A stretch of 64,000 bases of DNA from Sandaracinaceae bacterium (GTDB lineage Bacteria > Myxococcota_A > Polyangia > Polyangiales > JADJQN01). The translations under genes were made by a program, and so were the position numbers. The notes beneath the pieces were generated by a model. The model ran no database searches. It was not told the DNA's origin and saw nothing but the letters and a program-made list of their open reading frames with translations. Shown here in pieces: positions 59,631-64,000 of the stretch; the stretch's first letter is position 1; each line of letters begins with the position of its first letter. The stretch is from assembly GCA_016712745.1 (NCBI GenBank), contig JADJQN010000001.1, forward strand, positions 1,860,001-1,924,000. Direction: 5' to 3'.

Positions 59631-60251
59631 TCAGCGCACCTGCAGATAGTTCGCGAGAAATCCGATCATCGCGCGTGCCGCGATAGCGCGATGGCTGCGG
59701 GCGTTTTTCTCGTCCGGCAAAAGCTCGCCATTGGTGCGGGTTTCACCATCGGAGATAAACAGCGAATCGTAGCCAAATCCACACGTACCGCTCTCAGCAT
59801 CGGCGACCGTGCCTTCCCAGACCCCCTCCTCGATGTGAACACGAGTCCCGAGCGGTCCGGTCGGGTCCGACAACGCAAGGACACATCGGAAACGCGCACC
59901 GCGTTGTTCAGTCGGCACGTGGGCCAACTTCTGCAGCAGCAATCGGTTGTTGTCGGCGTCCGAAGCACCTTCCCCAGCGAAGCGCGCGGAGACAACCCCC
60001 GGTGCGCCGCCAAGTGCATCCACTTCGATGCCGCTGTCGTCCGCAAGCGTGAGCATCCCGGTCGCGGAGGAGACCTCCTGCGCTTTCTTCGTCGCGTTAG
60101 CGATGAAGGTGTCGCCGTCTTCTACGACCTCACGCGGCGCACTCTGCACCTCGTCCATCGAGACGACCTGAACGTCAGTGAGAGGCGCGAGGAGCTTTTG
60201 AAACTCTACGAGCTTTCCTCGATTACGCGTCGCCACTAGCAAGCGAATCAT
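59631..60251 (-). CDS. rdgB: XTP/dITP (non-canonical purine NTP) pyrophosphatase
   Basis: 206 residues. The Ham1/RdgB signature is present: LLVATRNRGKLVEFQKLL at the N terminus, ADDSGIEVDALGGAPGVVSARFAG with the catalytic Asp region, and GFGYDSLFI plus KNARSHRAIAARAM near the end. The enzyme removes ITP, XTP and dITP from the nucleotide pool to protect DNA and RNA. The ATG at 60249-60251 overlaps the rph stop (ATGA), a standard rph-rdgB pairing. Confidence 0.95.
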   Translation of the reverse strand: MIRLLVATRNRGKLVEFQKLLAPLTDVQVVSMDEVQSAPREVVEDGDTFIANATKKAQEVSSATGMLTLADDSGIEVDALGGAPGVVSARFAGEGASDADNNRLLLQKLAHVPTEQRGARFRCVLALSDPTGPLGTRVHIEEGVWEGTVADAESGTCGFGYDSLFISDGETRTNGELLPDEKNARSHRAIAARAMIGFLANYLQVR

Positions 60252-61012
60252 GCTTGGCCCAAAAGGCGCGCGATATCCACACCGACTTTCGCAAGCGCCG
60301 CTTTCTGCGCATCAAACAAAGTCGGGATGGCACCGATGCCAAGGCTAACCAAGGCGTCCAACTGAGGCCGGCTCATGGGCTCGTCTTCAGCGGTGCCTTG
60401 AACTTCCACGACATCGCCCGTGGCGGTTGCGACGATATTCAAATCGACCTGCGCATCGCGGTCTTCCGTGTAGCAAAGATCCAGAAGCGGAACGTGTTCG
60501 AGCAGCCCCACGCTCACTGCCGCCAAAGGCGCGCGCAATACACCCGGACCCACGAGCCCGCGCTTGCGCAGACCATCAAGTGCCATTGCCAGGGCGATAA
60601 AACCTCCCGTGACCGACGCCGTGCGAGTGCCACCATCGGCATCGAGGACGTCGCAATCGACGGTGATCGTCCGCTCCCCGAGTTTCTTCGGATCGATCGC
60701 CGCGCGCAGCGCGCGCCCGATCAGCCGTTGAATCTCTTGTGTCCGCCCGTCGATACCCGAGGAGCGCCGTCCATCGCGCGACTGACGCGAAGGGTTTGCG
60801 CGCGGGTGCATCGCGTACTCCGCGGTGACCCAGCCTTTGCCTTGCCCGCGGAGAAAATCGCGCACGCCTTCGTCCACCGATGCCGAGCACAGCACGGTCG
60901 TACCTCCACACCGATAGAGAACGGAGCCCTCCGGATTTCGCTGCAGACCTGTCTCGATCGAAATGGGCCTTAGAGTCTTTGCGTCGCGACCATCTGCTCG
61001 AGTCTTCATCAT
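60248..61012 (-). CDS. rph: Ribonuclease PH
   Basis: 254 residues. RADGRDAKTLRPISIETGL at the N terminus, CSASVDEGVRDFLRG and GWVTAEYAMHPRANPSRQSRDG in the middle, and VDCDVLDADGGTRTASVTGG with the phosphorolytic site are family hallmarks. It trims tRNA 3' ends with inorganic phosphate. Overlaps are ATGA on both sides: with the histidine kinase upstream (61009-61012) and rdgB downstream (60248-60251). Confidence 0.96.
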   Translation of the reverse strand: MMKTRADGRDAKTLRPISIETGLQRNPEGSVLYRCGGTTVLCSASVDEGVRDFLRGQGKGWVTAEYAMHPRANPSRQSRDGRRSSGIDGRTQEIQRLIGRALRAAIDPKKLGERTITVDCDVLDADGGTRTASVTGGFIALAMALDGLRKRGLVGPGVLRAPLAAVSVGLLEHVPLLDLCYTEDRDAQVDLNIVATATGDVVEVQGTAEDEPMSRPQLDALVSLGIGAIPTLFDAQKAALAKVGVDIARLLGQA

Positions 61013-62547
61013 GCAGTTCCTTTGTTGGCGTCATCCGCACTTGGAGCGGGCGGCTGTTCTAAGAATATGAGCGTAAATCGTGTGCCCCGCGGCGATGCCG
61101 CCTCGCAAGCGATGCTTCCGCCATGCGCGAGCATCACCTGCTGCGTGAGCGGCAGCCCCAGGCCAGTTCCGCCTTGCTTGGTCGTGAAGAAGGGATCGAA
61201 GATGTGAGCGCGTACGTCTTCCGACATCCCCTCGCCTTCATCTTCGACGATAAGCCTGACGACGGGCAGGTGCGCGTCTTCATGGCGCGCAACTCGAACG
61301 ACAATCTTTCCGCCCTTCGGCATCGCTTCGCGGGCGTTGCGCAGCAGATTGAGCAACGCTTGTCGCACTTGCCCCTCGTCGAGACTGACAAGGGCCGACT
61401 CGTCGCCCTGTACCTCGAGGTGGATGTCTGCGCTTTCCATTTCGGCACGCACAAACGACGTGACGTCGCGGACGAGCTCGCTCAAATCCTCGCTCGTAAA
61501 GCGAGGGGCCGGCAAGCGTGCGAGCCGAAGGTACTCCTCGGTCACGCCGGTGAGGCGATCCACTTCGCGATGGATTGCACGCAGCAGCGCTTTGACCTCA
61601 GGGCCTGAGCTCGCGGTCTCTTCTTCGAGCATCTCTACATTCAAACCGATGCTCGACAACGGATTGCGGACTTCGTGCGTGACATGCGCTGCCATACGGC
61701 CTATTGCCGCCAGGCGTTCGGACTGAAGCAATCGGGCGTCGCGCGCCGTAATCGCTTCAACCATGCGCTCGAACTCGAGAGTCAGGCGCCCGATCTCGTC
61801 GTCGCGCAGGGCGTGGAGTCGCTCGGTTGAGTCACCTCGACCGACCGCCGCAACTCGTTCCTGCAAGCGTGAAAGCGGGGCCAGCACACGCCGCGCCCAC
61901 CATGTTATTGCGAGCCCTACTCCAAGCGCGATAAACGCAATGGCCGCAAAGAGCTGCACCGAACGCGTTTCCACGTCCTCGGCCGCTGCACTCATCGCAG
62001 CGAGCCCATCCTGCACTGAGTCTGTGGCGCGTCGCAGGTTGCGCTCGATGTCACGCTCACGCGACCTCAGCTGCGCAAGCACTCGCTCAGCGCGTGGGCG
62101 ATCTCGAGCGACGAGCGCACGCGTTAGATCATCAAAGTGCGCATCGTCGGTGACATAAGCGGCACGCACCTGCACAAGCCGTTGGCGTAGCGAACTCAGC
62201 AGCGCGCGCTCGCGTTCGGGCGGTGCCATTGCTTCAACACGATCGATGCCAATAAGAGCGCGATGCAAAATGGCCGGTCGTGCGCGCCGAGCCGAGTTTA
62301 GCCAACTGCGGGTGGCGCTCGTGTCTTCTTCTTCGAGAATGCGATCGACCAAGGTGCCGAACACCGCCTGATTGGCCCGCACCTCGGCAACATCGAGCGC
62401 CAGCGGCAAATAGCCATCGTGCAAAAGACGAAGCGTGCTCGCCGTTCGCTGATGCTGCCGAATCGACGCGCTCGCGACGACGCCGAATGCCACGAGCACA
62501 AACGCGAAGCCCAAGAAGATGCGTGTCGGAATCGAAAGCTTAGGCAT
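61009..62547 (-). CDS. Sensor histidine kinase with HAMP domain
   Basis: 512 residues. Two membrane helices (about 10-30 and 190-210) bracket a periplasmic four-helix-bundle-like sensor region. A HAMP domain follows (ARRVLAPLSRLQERVAAVG, about 215-265), then the HisKA H-box HVTHEVRNPLSSIGLNVEML (His about residue 290). The ATPase domain has LLRNAREAMPKGG, VEDEGEGMSEDVRA and GGTGLGLPLTQQV. The response regulator is not adjacent, so it is an orphan kinase here. It is cotranscribed with rph and rdgB by ATGA overlap, an unusual partner set. Confidence 0.92.
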   Translation of the reverse strand: MPKLSIPTRIFLGFAFVLVAFGVVASASIRQHQRTASTLRLLHDGYLPLALDVAEVRANQAVFGTLVDRILEEEDTSATRSWLNSARRARPAILHRALIGIDRVEAMAPPERERALLSSLRQRLVQVRAAYVTDDAHFDDLTRALVARDRPRAERVLAQLRSRERDIERNLRRATDSVQDGLAAMSAAAEDVETRSVQLFAAIAFIALGVGLAITWWARRVLAPLSRLQERVAAVGRGDSTERLHALRDDEIGRLTLEFERMVEAITARDARLLQSERLAAIGRMAAHVTHEVRNPLSSIGLNVEMLEEETASSGPEVKALLRAIHREVDRLTGVTEEYLRLARLPAPRFTSEDLSELVRDVTSFVRAEMESADIHLEVQGDESALVSLDEGQVRQALLNLLRNAREAMPKGGKIVVRVARHEDAHLPVVRLIVEDEGEGMSEDVRAHIFDPFFTTKQGGTGLGLPLTQQVMLAHGGSIACEAASPRGTRFTLIFLEQPPAPSADDANKGTA

Positions 62548-62556
62548 GAGGTCGTA

Positions 62557-64000
62557 TCAATGAGTGCCCAGGAGTGTACCCACTTCGCCCGCCAAGCTGG
62601 GATCGGCGCGCGTCGCTTCCTGCGCGGCCTGACGCGCATCCGCTGTGCGACGCAATGCTACGAGTGCGCGCACGCGCCCGACCTGAATCGGCCCCGGATG
62701 CTCCGGATGCAGGCGCAGAGCTTGATCAAGCTCCACGAGCCCCTGCTGCGCGTGATTTGTGCGCACATACGCTTCGCCAAGGATGCGGTGCGTCTCGGCC
62801 CGGCCTGGATTCACGAACAGTCCCATCTCGCCGATGGGAATCGCATCGGCCCAACGACCGCGAGTTGCGAGCATATCGAGCAAGGCATCGTTTGCCGCAC
62901 GGTCGTGCTGATCAATGTGCGCGATGCGGTCGAGCGCGCGAAGTTTGAGCTCATCGTCATGCGCTTGCTCTGCCAGCTCAAGCAGGCCTTGCCATGCTCC
63001 TGCGCGTTCGCCGTCGATGCGTATCGCAGCTTCAAGCGCGGCCCGCATTCCAGCGGAGTCGTGCTTTGCAGCGGCGATGCGCGCGCTCAGCATGCGCACT
63101 TCGTACCCGTCGTGCTGGCTTGCGATCAAGTCCTGGACATGTGCCTCTGCGCGCGGAGCGTCGTTGCGCGACAGCGAGTAACGCGCGAGCAAAAAGTGCG
63201 CGACGGGCTCGTGCGCATCGAGACGCAAGGCGCGCTGCGCGTTGCTTACGGCCGTGTCCGCGTGCCCGTCCTGAAGCTGCCCCATTGCAAGGGCAGCGAG
63301 CGCGTGAGCGTCTTGCGGAGCCGCATCCACCGCATGCTGCAGCGGCGGCACGTCGAGATAGCGTAAGGGATCGACCGCAAAATCAGTGGCATAGGCCGCG
63401 AGTCGCTGCAAGGTGTGCGCGCGAAAATCGCTATCGAGTTGCTCGGCGCTTATGTGCAGCACGCGCGAGATGACGTCCGACGTCGAAGCGCCCTGCCCCC
63501 ACTCGCGCAGCATCCGCGGAACTACTTCAAACCCGTAGCGCCCCACCAGGTACACAATGATCTGCGATGATCCGTAGTAGGCCGTGAGTATTTGCTGCGG
63601 ATGGCGCACGTGCGTGAACGCGGAATTCATGTCGCGAATCGCCGGAAAACGACCGGCCTGCATGGCCAGATAGAGCGTGGCATCGTCTTCGCGTTTCCAT
63701 TCAGGGCGCGCAACGATGGTTTCGTACTCGGCCAGCCCTTCGGTAAACCAGCGGGGGACGTGGTTGTGCGAGAGCTGGATGTGAAAGACGTGCGCAAGCT
63801 CGTGCCAAATGATGTTGCCCCAGTTGAATGGGCCACCCGCGGGCGAGATCGCCGTGACGACCTTGCCAAAGCAAACGCCTTGCACGCCTACGTTGGGAAG
63901 GCCGGTCGTGCGAATAGAGAAGTGTTCCGGACTGGCGAACATCTCGATGCGCACGGGTCCTTCGGGCGTAAAGCCATAGCGGCGCACCATGTCGGCGTAC
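62557..64000 (-). CDS. Gluzincin-type metallopeptidase with TPR repeats (5' end beyond the window)
   Basis: About 480 residues are visible and the frame continues past the right edge, so the N terminus is missing. The zinc motif WHELAHVFHIQ (HExxH) and the third ligand in WFTEGLAEYE mark a gluzincin like peptidase MA-family proteins. From about residue 200 of the visible part, the protein is built of TPR-like helices (LAALAMGQLQDGHADTAVSNAQRAL and others). It ends 9 bp upstream of the histidine kinase gene, so it may lead the rph-rdgB operon. Confidence 0.85.
   Translation of the reverse strand, partial: YADMVRRYGFTPEGPVRIEMFASPEHFSIRTTGLPNVGVQGVCFGKVVTAISPAGGPFNWGNIIWHELAHVFHIQLSHNHVPRWFTEGLAEYETIVARPEWKREDDATLYLAMQAGRFPAIRDMNSAFTHVRHPQQILTAYYGSSQIIVYLVGRYGFEVVPRMLREWGQGASTSDVISRVLHISAEQLDSDFRAHTLQRLAAYATDFAVDPLRYLDVPPLQHAVDAAPQDAHALAALAMGQLQDGHADTAVSNAQRALRLDAHEPVAHFLLARYSLSRNDAPRAEAHVQDLIASQHDGYEVRMLSARIAAAKHDSAGMRAALEAAIRIDGERAGAWQGLLELAEQAHDDELKLRALDRIAHIDQHDRAANDALLDMLATRGRWADAIPIGEMGLFVNPGRAETHRILGEAYVRTNHAQQGLVELDQALRLHPEHPGPIQVGRVRALVALRRTADARQAAQEATRADPSLAGEVGTLLGTH

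Noticed and set aside
1..64000. Reassignment of TAG or TGA as sense codons, suggested by three interrupted genes
   Set aside because: Several intact genes end with the same codons at the expected family length, so standard termination is in use.
1..64000. CRISPR arrays, rRNA genes, integrases or transposases
   Set aside because: No regularly spaced repeats, rRNA sequence or recombinase/transposase motifs were seen. The 137-bp elements carry no coding capacity.

Overview
The window is high-G+C bacterial DNA that reads like a myxobacterium (Myxococcota, perhaps the Polyangiales/Sandaracinaceae side). The evidence is several cysteine-rich lipoproteins with Asp/Ala/Gly-rich linkers, a membrane-anchored Hanks-type Ser/Thr kinase, an OmpA protein with thrombospondin-type-3 repeats, many orphan secreted proteins and frequent GTG starts. 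This assignment is inference from gene style; there is no rRNA here.

Layout. 1-7.8 kb (mostly minus): a Cys-rich lipoprotein running off the left edge, an orphan DNA methyltransferase behind a MacA/MacB-type export operon, a phosphodiester glycosidase-like protein and an OmpA protein whose start codon overlaps that of a divergent S9 peptidase. 10-17 kb: secreted proteins and lipoproteins, including a tandem LolA-like pair and a GspC/PDZ-like gene carrying two in-frame stops. 17.2-18.9 kb: a small nucleotidyltransferase pair bracketed by copies of a 137-bp element with terminal inverted repeats. 18.9-21.4 kb: S-adenosylhomocysteinase (ahcY) behind an ArsR-methyltransferase regulator. 23.7-26.6 kb: a compact five-gene operon (S26-like peptidase, HprK-like kinase, PqqD-like protein, radical SAM/SPASM enzyme, 60-residue peptide) in which all four junctions are 4-nt ATGA overlaps. 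It looks like a RiPP or peptide-modification system. 26.8-32.8 kb: boxC and boxB of the aerobic benzoyl-CoA pathway, with a Ser/Thr kinase and an M14 peptidase. 33.7-36.4 kb: a second radical SAM locus (75-residue membrane peptide, radical SAM/SPASM enzyme, lipoprotein, NTP_transf_5-like nucleotidyltransferase). 36.4-54.1 kb: acyl-CoA dehydrogenase with a promoter/palindrome, argS, envelope proteins, an M16 peptidase pair (one member broken by TAG), gpmI, a domain-swapped aconitase and accC. 54.2-64 kb: aminotransferase, HiPIP, DoxX and FemAB-like genes, an acyl-CoA ligase, two tRNAs, and an operon of a gluzincin/TPR protein, a histidine kinase, rph and rdgB.

The most interesting material is the pair of radical SAM loci about 8 kb apart. 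One has an HprK-like kinase and PqqD-like protein, the other a nucleotidyltransferase of a type often seen near RiPP genes. Each has a short cysteine-containing peptide coupled to its radical SAM gene. Next are the 137-bp inverted-repeat elements around the nucleotidyltransferase pair, and three genes that read on in the same frame through stop codons, which indicates recent decay, recoding or assembly error.

All calls come from reading the sequence. Family names are recognised from motifs and have not been checked against a database.
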